Positions 8,668-18,200 of a DNA stretch of 64,000 nt are shown here, in pieces. Below the pieces are notes generated by a model that worked only from the letters and a program-made list of their open reading frames with translations, was not told where the DNA came from and searched no databases. This DNA comes from an uncultured Eubacteriales bacterium (GTDB lineage: Bacteria; Bacillota; Clostridia; Lachnospirales; Cellulosilyticaceae): positions 1 through 64,000 of the forward strand of contig URVM01000012.1 of assembly GCA_900551325.1 (NCBI GenBank), written 5' to 3'. Positions within the stretch are counted from its first letter, which is position 1, and every line of letters starts with the position of its first letter. The translations under genes and the position numbers were made by a program.

Positions 8668-10095
8668 ATGAAGATAAAAAGAATATTAACAACGATTATG
8701 TCTACAACACTGATTATGTCAAGTGTATTAACAGGATGTAGTAGACCACCAGCTGAACCAGTAAGTAATGATGCAACAAGTACTACACAGGCAGAAAATA
8801 GCACAAATACCAGTGAAGAAGCCGTAGATCCAGTTGTTATTTATGTAGCAGCTTTTAAAGGCGCTTATGGAGATAAATTCTGGCAAGAGGTAGTAAGTGG
8901 ATTCGAAGAAATGTATAAAGACAAAGGCTATAAAGTTACCCTTGTAGCCAATGAAAAAATTGAAGATATTGTAACACCACAGCTTCGTAATGGAGAAGGT
9001 CCAGATGTTGTTTATTTAGGTACAAACTCACCAAGTGGTTTTGCACAAAAACTTATTGCAAGTGGCTCTTTACTAAACCTTACTGATATATTAGATGACA
9101 AAGTACCAGGTGAAGACATTACTTTAAAAGAAAAAATTCTTCCAGGATTCCTTGATACAACATCTACTATGCCTTATGCAGATGGAGACACTTTCATGCT
9201 TCCATTTTTCTATTCTACAAATGGGGTATTTTATAACAAAAATCTTTTCAATGAAGATGGTTCAAATGGTAAATACAAATTACCAGAAACATGGGATGAG
9301 TTTTTAGCTCTTGGTGAACAAGCGAATGCAGATGGTAGAAAATTATTTATCTATCCTAAAGCAGGTTATTTAGACCAATTTTTAATTGCTTCTGTAGCAT
9401 CAGCTGCAGGTCCAGAAGTATTAGATCAATGGCTAAAATATGAAGATGTGTATGAAAATCCAGCGTTTAACAAAGTATTTGAGAATTTAGCAGCGTTAAA
9501 ACCTTATTTTGCATGGGATATTCTTGATCCAGCAAAACCAATTGATAATGAAGCGAAAATTTTAAATAACGACGTACTTTTTGTACCATGTGGATCTTGG
9601 ATGCCTTCAGAACTTGCTGATTATTCAAAAGCAGAAGGTTTTGAATATGGTTATATGGCACCACCAGCATTTGATAAGGGTGGGGACCGTTATTCAGCAG
9701 GTATGATTGAGCAAGTTTATGCATTAAATACAGGCGATAAACAAAAAGAAGAAGCATCTAAAGAGTTTTTAAAGTATCTTTATACTGACCAAGCAGTTAA
9801 GACTATTGTTTCAAATCAAGGTGGTATCGTACCTGTACAGGGTGCATTAGATATGGCTAAAGAAGCACAAGTAGATGATGTAACATTAGAATTATATGGT
9901 GTATACGATAAAGGGGCTAAATTTATATCAGGATCTTTCGTATCAGCAAAAGCAGATGGTGTAAACTGGAAACAAACTTATTGCTTCTCTATGGATAGTA
10001 TTATGCAAGGTATAGAAGGTAGCGATGCAAAATGGTGGGTTGAACGTATGAGAGCAGATGCGGAACTTATGAAAGCAGGAATTCAAGGGCAATAA
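8668..10095 (+). CDS. Sugar ABC transporter substrate-binding lipoprotein
   Basis: A 475-residue lipoprotein that would capture a sugar outside the membrane and deliver it to the two permeases that follow. The signal peptide ends in the lipobox VLTGC with the lipidated C24, then a Ser/Thr/Ala-rich spacer. The mature part is a family 1 extracellular solute-binding protein; parts of it remind me of N-acetylglucosamine/diacetylchitobiose binding proteins (NgcE type), but I would not assign the ligand on that. The start was set at 8668 because AGGGGG lies 7 bases before it; an upstream in-frame ATG at 8641 has no ribosome site. A hairpin separates it from the permeases. Confidence 0.88.
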   Translation: MKIKRILTTIMSTTLIMSSVLTGCSRPPAEPVSNDATSTTQAENSTNTSEEAVDPVVIYVAAFKGAYGDKFWQEVVSGFEEMYKDKGYKVTLVANEKIEDIVTPQLRNGEGPDVVYLGTNSPSGFAQKLIASGSLLNLTDILDDKVPGEDITLKEKILPGFLDTTSTMPYADGDTFMLPFFYSTNGVFYNKNLFNEDGSNGKYKLPETWDEFLALGEQANADGRKLFIYPKAGYLDQFLIASVASAAGPEVLDQWLKYEDVYENPAFNKVFENLAALKPYFAWDILDPAKPIDNEAKILNNDVLFVPCGSWMPSELADYSKAEGFEYGYMAPPAFDKGGDRYSAGMIEQVYALNTGDKQKEEASKEFLKYLYTDQAVKTIVSNQGGIVPVQGALDMAKEAQVDDVTLELYGVYDKGAKFISGSFVSAKADGVNWKQTYCFSMDSIMQGIEGSDAKWWVERMRADAELMKAGIQGQ

Positions 10096-10100
10096 AGGAC

Positions 10101-10145
10101 AAGTGGTAATAGGGAGATAAAGGCTCTTTATTACCACTTTATTTT
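10101..10145 (+). terminator. Intercistronic hairpin between binding protein and permease genes
   Basis: AAGTGGTAATA (10101-10111) pairs perfectly with TATTACCACTT (10129-10139), followed by TTATTTT. In binding-protein operons such hairpins protect the upstream mRNA and let only some transcripts continue, giving more binding protein than permease. Role inferred from position. Confidence 0.6.
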
Positions 10146-10162
10146 AAAAAGGAGAGAATCAT

Positions 10163-11107
10163 ATGCAAATACAATTAAAAGAAAAGACATCAATTGTATC
10201 AAAAAGTAGATTTAGAGATAGTAAAGGATTTTTCCTAGGGGTTTGTATTATTCCAACATTCATACTCTATGCCATCTTTATGTTATATCCAATTATCAAT
10301 CTGATTCGTGTATCTTTTTATAGTTGGGATGGTTTATTGGGGGATATGGAGTGGGTTGGACTTGGAAACTATAAAACAATGTTCCAAAATCAGCTATTTT
10401 GGGATGGATTTAAAAACACATGTATTTTAATCGTTGTACCAACTTTATTTACAATTATACTTGCTCTGTTCTTTGCAGCTGTTTTAGCGAAAAACAATAT
10501 GAAAGGTAAGAGTTTTTTTAGGGTGGTTTTTTATTTCCCTAATATTCTTTCTGTTGTTGTTATCAGTGGTATTTTTAATGGTATTTATTCACCAGATAAA
10601 GGGATTCTTAATTCTATTTTAGATATGTTTAGTTTAAGTGGGTGGAAGCATAACTGGTTAGCAGATAGTAACGTTGTACTTTATGCATTAGCAGCAGCTA
10701 TGATTTGGCAAGCGGTAGGCTACTATATGGTTATGTACGTAGCAGGAATGGATAGTATACCAGATAGTTTATACGAAGTAGCAGATTTAGAAAGTGCTAC
10801 AGGGTTCCAAAAGTTTTGGTATATTACAATGCCTATGACATGGGAAGTTATCCGTGTCACCTTAACGTTCTTTATTATTAGTAATATTAATTTAAGCTTT
10901 TTATTTGTAAAGGCTATGACTCAAGGTGGGCCTGATGGTGCAAGTGAGGTTTTACTCAATATTATGTACCAACAAGCATATAGTGCAGGAAACTATGGCT
11001 ATGGTATGGCAGTTGGATCCTTCCTATTTATATTCTCATTTGGATTATCTTTAATCGTTCAAAGGTTAACTAATAAAGAAGAGACAATAGGAGGTGAAAG
11101 CAAATGA
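10163..11107 (+). CDS. Sugar ABC transporter permease, MalF/UgpA type
   Basis: A 314-residue inner-membrane permease with about six membrane segments after a short cytoplasmic N-terminus. The cytoplasmic EAA loop that contacts the ATPase is around residues 204-225 (YEVADLESATGFQKFW, MPMT). It belongs to the carbohydrate uptake transporter 1 family. It pairs with the next permease, whose start codon overlaps its stop by 4 bases (ATGA), which implies translational coupling. No ATP-binding gene is in the operon; a shared MsmX/UgpC-like ATPase elsewhere is expected for this family. Confidence 0.9.
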   Translation: MQIQLKEKTSIVSKSRFRDSKGFFLGVCIIPTFILYAIFMLYPIINLIRVSFYSWDGLLGDMEWVGLGNYKTMFQNQLFWDGFKNTCILIVVPTLFTIILALFFAAVLAKNNMKGKSFFRVVFYFPNILSVVVISGIFNGIYSPDKGILNSILDMFSLSGWKHNWLADSNVVLYALAAAMIWQAVGYYMVMYVAGMDSIPDSLYEVADLESATGFQKFWYITMPMTWEVIRVTLTFFIISNINLSFLFVKAMTQGGPDGASEVLLNIMYQQAYSAGNYGYGMAVGSFLFIFSFGLSLIVQRLTNKEETIGGESK

Positions 11108-11985
11108 AAAAACAACAAGCAAGTGCATTAAAGAAACTAAATGTAGAATCTGTACTTACTTATACTATTCTAGGTATTTTTGCAATGCTGGTTATAGTGC
11201 CTCTATGTTGGGTGCTTATGCAATCTTTTAAAACAAAAACAGAGTTTTTTGGACCAAGTTCATGGACCTTACCTCAGTACTTTTACCTAGATAACTATGG
11301 CAAGGCATGGGTAGATGCGGGTATGAGTAAATATTTTTTCAATACAGTATTTGTTACAGTACTTTCATTAGTGATTGTGGTTGTAATGAGTGTGCCATGT
11401 TCATATGCCCTTTCTAGATATCGTTTTAAGGGAAGTAAAATTATTTTCACATTGATTATGGGTGGTATTTTTATCAACGTAAACTATATTGTTATTCCTA
11501 TCTATACAATGGTAACAGACTTTGGAAAAATGATGGGAATTAAAGGCCTTGTAAATAATTTAGGTGTACTTTCACTTATTTATGCCATTACAAGTGTACC
11601 GTTTGCTGTATATCTATTGAGCGCTTATTTTAAATCATTACCTGTAGAATATGAAGAAGCTGCAAAGATAGATGGATGTAATTATTTTGGTATCTTAACA
11701 AAAATTATTATTCCTCTATCTAAACCAAGTATTATTACTGTAATTTTATTTAACTTTATGAAGTTCTGGAATGAATATATTATTGGTATTACTTTTATAT
11801 CTAATCCAGAGAAATGGACAATCTCTATAGGACTACTTAATATTATGGAAGTTGAAAGAGTAGCTAACGACTATGGAAGAATGTATGCAGGTTTAGTGAT
11901 TGCCATGTTACCAACTATTATCTTGTATTGTATTGTACAAGGTAAATTGACTAAGGGTATTAGCATTGGGGGTATTAAAGGTTAG
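11104..11985 (+). CDS. Sugar ABC transporter permease, MalG/UgpE type
   Basis: A 293-residue membrane protein, the second permease of the importer. The EAA loop reads EEAAKIDGCNYFGI with IPLSKP (about residues 181-203). The C-terminus ends in ISIGGIKG, as in many MalG-type permeases. It overlaps the previous gene by 4 bases and ends the operon before the bidirectional terminator at 12042. Confidence 0.9.
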   Translation: MKKQQASALKKLNVESVLTYTILGIFAMLVIVPLCWVLMQSFKTKTEFFGPSSWTLPQYFYLDNYGKAWVDAGMSKYFFNTVFVTVLSLVIVVVMSVPCSYALSRYRFKGSKIIFTLIMGGIFINVNYIVIPIYTMVTDFGKMMGIKGLVNNLGVLSLIYAITSVPFAVYLLSAYFKSLPVEYEEAAKIDGCNYFGILTKIIIPLSKPSIITVILFNFMKFWNEYIIGITFISNPEKWTISIGLLNIMEVERVANDYGRMYAGLVIAMLPTIILYCIVQGKLTKGISIGGIKG

Positions 11986-12041
11986 AGTATGCTTAAAAGA
12001 GTGATTGACATGATTAGTAATGACTAAATAAATGTGTACAA

Positions 12042-12077
12042 AACACCCTCAACTTTTAAAAGTTGAGGGTGTTTTTA
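12042..12077. terminator. Perfectly palindromic bidirectional terminator
   Basis: A 16-bp perfect inverted repeat (12042-12057 with 12058-12073), followed by U residues on both strands. It ends the ABC operon on the plus strand and also carries the last codons and stop of the minus-strand symporter gene (stop at 12056-12058). Confidence 0.9.
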
Positions 12078-13492
12078 ATACCTTGGCGTCTAGCAACGGA
12101 GAAGGCTGAAAGCTCTTGTTCCTTTTTAAGATTAAAAGGGAGTAGAATAAGAGGAATAATCCCTATTAAGCAACAGAGTATAGGGATACAGGCTGTAGCA
12201 ATACGAATACCCAAAATGGCAGATTCAGATTGAGCACTGCCACCAGCTATAAAACCATATTTATCAATAATAGAAGTAAAGATGATAAGCTGTAGCCCAC
12301 CAATAGGAGCTAGAAGGATGGCATTGACTGCACCGAATAATCCAGGCTTTCTGGTACCTGTAAGTCTTTCATTTTCATCAATGACGGCTGCATCTAGAGG
12401 AGCACGAGCTGTGATATTCATTTGTCTACCCAGCATGATGAAGATGTAGGAAAGAAATACGGTAATCCATGAGGTGGATTGATAAAGTATGATATACCCT
12501 AGTATGTAAGGAAGCATAGAAGTAAACATAGTAATTTTACTACCTTTTGTTTTCACTAATTTACCGATAAGAGGATAAATGATAAAAACAATAATCATAG
12601 GCCCAGCATCTGCAAGGGTTGCTTGGAGACCATTGGAACGAATGACATAGTCCATAAAGTAAAGATAAGCTGTAAAATAGATTCCTTGTGGTGCATAAGC
12701 AGTAATACTATAAAAGAAGTTACACCAAAATAACTTCATAGAAATAATACTTTTAACATCTGCCCATAGTGCTGGCAGATTGATTTTCTCCTCACTCCCA
12801 TCACCTACAGCATATAGTTCGGGGCGATCTTTAAAGTTTATAACAGCATAAAGATAGATACAGGCGTTAAGGATAACAATACCTGTAAGGGATAGAAGTA
12901 CCAGGCTGTGATTATTTTTGGTATCTCCAATAAGTAGGAAGGTAGGAATTAAAGTGGCAAAAAAGCTTATAAAGTTTCCTACATATTGGCCAATGATATT
13001 AATATCTACACGGTCTGTGCGACTAGGAGCAGCAAGCAGATTATAGCAACCAGCAGAAATAGAAAATAAAGTAGCGGCAGTATCATATAAGAAAAGTGTA
13101 GCCAGTAAGAATAAGAAAATAATAGTCTGGGGCCAAGTAGGTGAAGCAAAAATCATTAGACCAAGCATAATAATCATAAAGGGTACAGTAACACGCATAA
13201 CATAAACGTATTTTCCGCGCTTAGGATCATATTTTTTCTTATCTAATAGGATGCCAAATACAGGGTCATTGAGCATATTCCATATATTGAAGATGAAGTA
13301 AATTAAGCTTACATATTTGGGGCTTAGACCAATGATATCTGTATACATTTTAATATAGACATTATGTATAAGCACACTAGATAGTGAAAGTGCTTGAGTA
13401 GGAAGGCATAAGATAAACTTTTCTTTAAAGCTTAAAGTGGATTTCTCCACATGTGTTGGGGCTGATGTTTGTGCTATATAATCTGGTTGCAT
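12056..13492 (-). CDS. GPH-family sugar:cation symporter (MFS_2)
   Basis: A 478-residue transporter with about twelve membrane segments. The glycoside-pentoside-hexuronide symporter signature is seen early, in MLNDPVFGILLDKKK (about residues 72-86), with a polar loop of KRGKY after it. Such proteins import glycosides with Na+ or H+. It lies 12 bases after the GH5 gene, and the two form one minus-strand operon, so it probably imports the glycoside that the GH5 enzyme cuts in the cytoplasm. The last codons (KNTLNF, stop) are encoded inside the palindromic terminator. Confidence 0.87.
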   Translation of the reverse strand: MQPDYIAQTSAPTHVEKSTLSFKEKFILCLPTQALSLSSVLIHNVYIKMYTDIIGLSPKYVSLIYFIFNIWNMLNDPVFGILLDKKKYDPKRGKYVYVMRVTVPFMIIMLGLMIFASPTWPQTIIFLFLLATLFLYDTAATLFSISAGCYNLLAAPSRTDRVDINIIGQYVGNFISFFATLIPTFLLIGDTKNNHSLVLLSLTGIVILNACIYLYAVINFKDRPELYAVGDGSEEKINLPALWADVKSIISMKLFWCNFFYSITAYAPQGIYFTAYLYFMDYVIRSNGLQATLADAGPMIIVFIIYPLIGKLVKTKGSKITMFTSMLPYILGYIILYQSTSWITVFLSYIFIMLGRQMNITARAPLDAAVIDENERLTGTRKPGLFGAVNAILLAPIGGLQLIIFTSIIDKYGFIAGGSAQSESAILGIRIATACIPILCCLIGIIPLILLPFNLKKEQELSAFSVARRQGIKNTLNF

Positions 13493-13504
13493 AGGGGAAA
13501 CCTC

Positions 13505-14977
13505 CTATAAAATAAGGGTGACTTTACGTGTTATATGACCAATGCTAGGAATAGTAAGGATTTGGCTTGATGTAGAATCTATAGGTGTAAGTGTATAAGG
13601 CCCATCAAGATCTATATGTTTAGGAGTGTTTGGAACATAGATTATATGATCACTAGTTAGGGCTTCTTCTTGCCAGGAAAGTGTAAAAGTAGAAGTCTGG
13701 TTATCATATCCATAAGCAATAATTTCCCCACAGATTGCTTGAGGATAAGGTCTTCTAAGGAATTCTATAACTGGAGCATTTTCAATATTAGGGTGATAGC
13801 ACCAGTAGGTATGACTCCATTTATAGTGATCAAATTTGTTTAAAAGATAGTCAATATGGGATAAGCCTTCACTATACATAGAGTGAGCACCCCATTCACC
13901 AACAATAACAGGGGTATTTAATTGTTCCTGAACTTGTCTATGGGTATCAAAGATCACATCTACACGGTTATTACTTGCATAAACAATATCAGGTGTATCT
14001 ACCACCAAGTCATAGCCATGTGGTGCGTAAGCTTGAAGGGGTTCTCTCTTACCGGATACATCCGTAAGTGGGCTAAGGTGACAAGGAATACCAAGGTTAG
14101 AGAAGTAGTTGTTTTCTAGCATCACAATACCTTTAGAAGTGATACGGCGAAGAGCCCTTGTCATCTTTGTATAGAAAGGTTGAAGAATATTTGTATCAAA
14201 GTGTGCAACTAAAGGTTCGCCAGCCTTAACCATCTGAGTGTAAAGTTCTTTGTCATCAAAGGTTTTAAGTAATTCATGTTTAGTTGTAGGATCACTAAAG
14301 GCAGACAAAATCTCCTCCAAAGTCATAGTAGAACCTGTCGCTTTGGCATATCCCCCAAGAAGGCTAGCAAAAATGTCTAATCCTTTTTCGCCAGGAGAGG
14401 GTTCATTAAGAAAATCAAATCCAATAACAGCGGGGTGATCTACAAAGCGTTTAATCACATGAGACCACATACGAATGTAATAATCCAGTACACCACCATC
14501 TTCATCAATAGTCGCGTTATTCCAGAAGTTTGTAAAAGCTCGCTGGACAGCCCCACTAAATAAATAAGCATCGCTCCACAGGTTACCTTCTACATGAGGC
14601 TGGTCATCTGTTAAGGTAGCCCACTTAGGTGCACCATCGCTGTAGAGACAACTATATAAATCTTGATGCATATCTAAATAAGCATAGATGCCACATGCCT
14701 GGCACCAGTCTAGCACTTGGCTAATCCAGTCAAGATAGTGGGTATTATAAACACCTTTTTCATGTTCTACACCATCCCAAATTAACCCAAGTCGTATAAG
14801 ATTAAAGCCATTTTCTTTGCACCAGAGAAACTGTTCATAAGACCAATCAGGTATATAATTCATCTTTTTTGTCGTTTCATCATAATTGCCTTTGTAAACA
14901 AAATTGATACCATGAAAAACACGTTCTCGCCCTAAATCATCTACAAACGTCATACCTTTAGTGAAAATAGAGTTCAT
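13505..14977 (-). CDS. GH5 glycoside hydrolase, endoglycoceramidase-like
   Basis: A 490-residue (beta/alpha)8 enzyme of glycoside hydrolase family 5. The acid/base is E192 in FDFLNEPSPG and the nucleophile is E361 in VIVGEWGAHS. The segment LDMHQDLYS with GAPKWA (residues 101-120) is typical of the endoglycoceramidase branch, whose members release oligosaccharide from glycosphingolipids or cut related beta-glycosides. A beta-sandwich of about 90 residues follows the barrel. There is no signal peptide, so it acts in the cytoplasm, which is unusual for ceramidase-type enzymes and fits a small imported glycoside. It is first in the operon with the GPH symporter. Exact substrate: unknown. Confidence 0.82.
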   Translation of the reverse strand: MNSIFTKGMTFVDDLGRERVFHGINFVYKGNYDETTKKMNYIPDWSYEQFLWCKENGFNLIRLGLIWDGVEHEKGVYNTHYLDWISQVLDWCQACGIYAYLDMHQDLYSCLYSDGAPKWATLTDDQPHVEGNLWSDAYLFSGAVQRAFTNFWNNATIDEDGGVLDYYIRMWSHVIKRFVDHPAVIGFDFLNEPSPGEKGLDIFASLLGGYAKATGSTMTLEEILSAFSDPTTKHELLKTFDDKELYTQMVKAGEPLVAHFDTNILQPFYTKMTRALRRITSKGIVMLENNYFSNLGIPCHLSPLTDVSGKREPLQAYAPHGYDLVVDTPDIVYASNNRVDVIFDTHRQVQEQLNTPVIVGEWGAHSMYSEGLSHIDYLLNKFDHYKWSHTYWCYHPNIENAPVIEFLRRPYPQAICGEIIAYGYDNQTSTFTLSWQEEALTSDHIIYVPNTPKHIDLDGPYTLTPIDSTSSQILTIPSIGHITRKVTLIL

Positions 14978-15185
14978 ATGAAGGCCTCCTTAAAAATATT
15001 TATTATATATATTATACTATATAATTAAATAGTAGTTTTGAATTATGTAAGATTATATAAATAAAATTGAAAAATATTTATATAAAAAATTGAATTAATA
15101 GGAAGAGAAAAATATTAGGATTTTTGCAAGAATCTATCTAAATATGAAGGCTAACGGATAAGAAATATTAGTTAAAAAAAACTAT

Positions 15186-15213
15186 TTGCAAGAAAAGTAA
15201 ATTTTGGTATTAT
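15186..15213 (+). promoter_or_regulatory. Candidate promoter of the M60 protease operon
   Basis: TTGCAA (15186-15191), a 16-base spacer and TATTAT (15208-15213). The region 14978-15273 is otherwise AT-rich, with no gene, repeat or hairpin that I can support. Confidence 0.4.
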
Positions 15214-15273
15214 AAATGTCGATAAAAATATATATAGCAATATATATAAATATAGAATAATAAGGGAGGCAGT

Positions 15274-18200
15274 ATGTGGAAGAGAAATAAGCGCTTAGCA
15301 GCTTTCCTTGCGGTAACGACCAGTCTACAAGTGGTTGCTCCAGTACCAGTAGTTTATGCCAGTGCAGGAACACGTAATCAAGTAGCACAAGTTCAGCAAG
15401 GTAGCGTTACAACAAATATTCAATTTGACTATCCAGTGACTTTCAATAAGGTAAAATCACAAAATCTACAAGTAAGCTTATTAAAAGATGGTAAAGCAGT
15501 ACTTAAGATAGCCTTAGGTAAAGATAATCCAATTCTTGAGAATAAGCACAATTATAAAGTGGATATAGTAGCAAACAATCAGCAAGGCGTACCACTCACA
15601 ACAGAAACTAATATTGGAAGTTATAGTATTAAAATTCAAGGTGTAGACCAAGGTACTTATACACTAAAGTATGAAGGTGACGGCTACACAACTTATGAGA
15701 CAAAAAATATTATTTTACAAGACTATTCAAAAGATGTGACCGTTCATACAGGACAAGAAACCTTCTCTTATGGAGATATTAGTGGAGATGGTCAAATCAC
15801 TATAGAAGATTTAGAACAATATAAAAATGCTGTCTTACAAGGAGATCATACAAAGGATCTAAGTGGAGATGGGAAAGTAGATATTACTGAGTTAACTTAC
15901 ATAACAGATCAGCTTACTTCTAAGGGAGATGAAGTTCAAAGAGATACTTCAGCTATTTTATCCCAAAAAGTTATTGAAGCAGTTGATCAAGGAATTAAAG
16001 ATGCAGGGCTTACTATAGAAAATGGAAGTGTAAGTGATTTACTTACAGGAGGAAGCAAGGCACCAATTACTATTAAGAAACAAGATCCAGCTAGTGAGGA
16101 ACCACTTGAAATACCAATTAACTTAGGTGAAGAAGCAGTAGAAACACAAGTGTTAGAGATTGTATCACCTATTGGAAATGGTGGTTTAGAATCAGGAGCA
16201 ATTGAAGTTAGTTATGAAGAAGATGGTGAGATTAAGACACAAAGACAATCTTTTGATAATGCACCATCTACTTACGGGGCACTACAATTTGCAAGTCGTA
16301 ACAGTGAAAGAAATAGCATCGTTATCGATCTTGGTAAACGTGTACCAGTAAAAAAAGTAACCATTGTAGTAGATAAGGTTATTAATACAGAAGGAAATGC
16401 AGATTATGTTGTATTAGAAGAAGTTAACTTTATCAAAGATATACTACCAGATGGACCTATTCGTGATGAAAGTGTTATAGGAAATGTTCAACTAACACCT
16501 GGGGATAAAGCAGTAATACTTACATGGAATCCAGTAAATAACGTAGAAGGTTACCGTGTTTACTACGGGACAGAACCTGGAAAATATACACAAGAACTTA
16601 ATGTATCAGAGCCTACAGCTGTTGTTGAAGGTTTAGAAAATCTTAAGACTTACTACTTTGCAATTAGAGCCGTATCAGGGGATTGGATGGGTACAATGTC
16701 TAAGGAATACCAGGCAGTACCACAACCATCTAAACCACCTAAAAAACCAGACTTCTTAAATGTAGAACCAATGGACCGAGCACTTCAACTTAGCTGGAAA
16801 GCAGCTGAAGATGCAACTTACTATAAAGTATTCTACAAAAAAGCAACAGAAGAAACTTATACTCAATTCATGCCATCAAGTGGGGCGGATGGAAAGGTTA
16901 CAGGTACTTCAGTAGCAATCGGTGGACTTGAAAATGGTGTAGAATATAACTTATATGTTATAGCAGGAAATAAGATTGGCGAAAGCGGACAGTCTTTAAC
17001 TGTAAGTGGTACACCTAAGAAAGTAACAATAGATGGGCCTATTTTACCAACAAAAAATAGAATTCCATCAAGTGAAATTGAAAACATTGTGATGGCTTTC
17101 CCTGCTAACGTTGCACAGGAATTCTATCCAAATGGTTTTGAAACAACATATAATCCAAATAGTACTAATCAGGGGCTTAAAAATCTTGTAGATGGTGATT
17201 TTGGAACACATTGGACAGCTAGAAGATGGTGGGAATCAAAGGAATTTACCTTTACATTTAAAACACCAAAAGAGATGGATTATTTAGCGTATGTGGGAAG
17301 AATTGATGGGCTTTATAGAAAAAGCTTAAATCACTATACTATTAAAATATGGGAAGAAAATGATAACTTAAATGAACCTGCTAAAACAGTTGTATCTAAC
17401 AAAAAGATAAAACGTTTTACAGATGAAAATAATAGTGAGTATGCAATCTTAGAATTCCCTAAACGTAATGTGAAAAAGATTTCTGTAGAAGTATCTCAGT
17501 GGGATGGTTCTCCAACTAATGTAAGTGCTTCTGAAATTGTATTTTATGAGTATGACTCATTAGATAGTGAAATTAGAGCACTCTTTAAGGATGATAGTTT
17601 CACTACATTAGCAGAAGGGGTAAATCAAGATAAAATTAATGATTTAAGAAGTAAATTAAATGCAGAAGGCAGCTATTATGTAAGCCATAATGTATTTGAA
17701 GATGAACTTAACCTAGCACAAGCTTTACTTGATAAAGAAGAAAATGCCTTAGGCATTATAAAAAATGAGTTTGTGTCAATTGATGCAGCAGGTGAACCTA
17801 AAGTAAGTAGTACATGGAGTCCACTAGGTATTGTAGCAGGTCCAGCAACACAAATGACTATTTATGCGGACATACCAGCAGGTGAGACATTAGAGATTAT
17901 ACCAACTCAATACTATGCAGAAGCAGGGAAATTTACAGGTACACCAATTGAGTTAACTTCAGGAAGAAATGTAATTACAATTCCAACTATCCATAATATT
18001 GCTGGAGATAAAGGTGGAGCACTTTACTATAGATATACTGGAGATAAAGGTGACCAAATTAAGCTTCAAATAAGAGATATTACAACAAATGCAGCAAACA
18101 AATTAAGAGAAATACCAACTTTAGAACTTTATAACTGGTATGACTTAGAAGAAGGCGTAAGAAAAGAAAAAATAACAGCTTATGTTGAAGCATTAACAGC

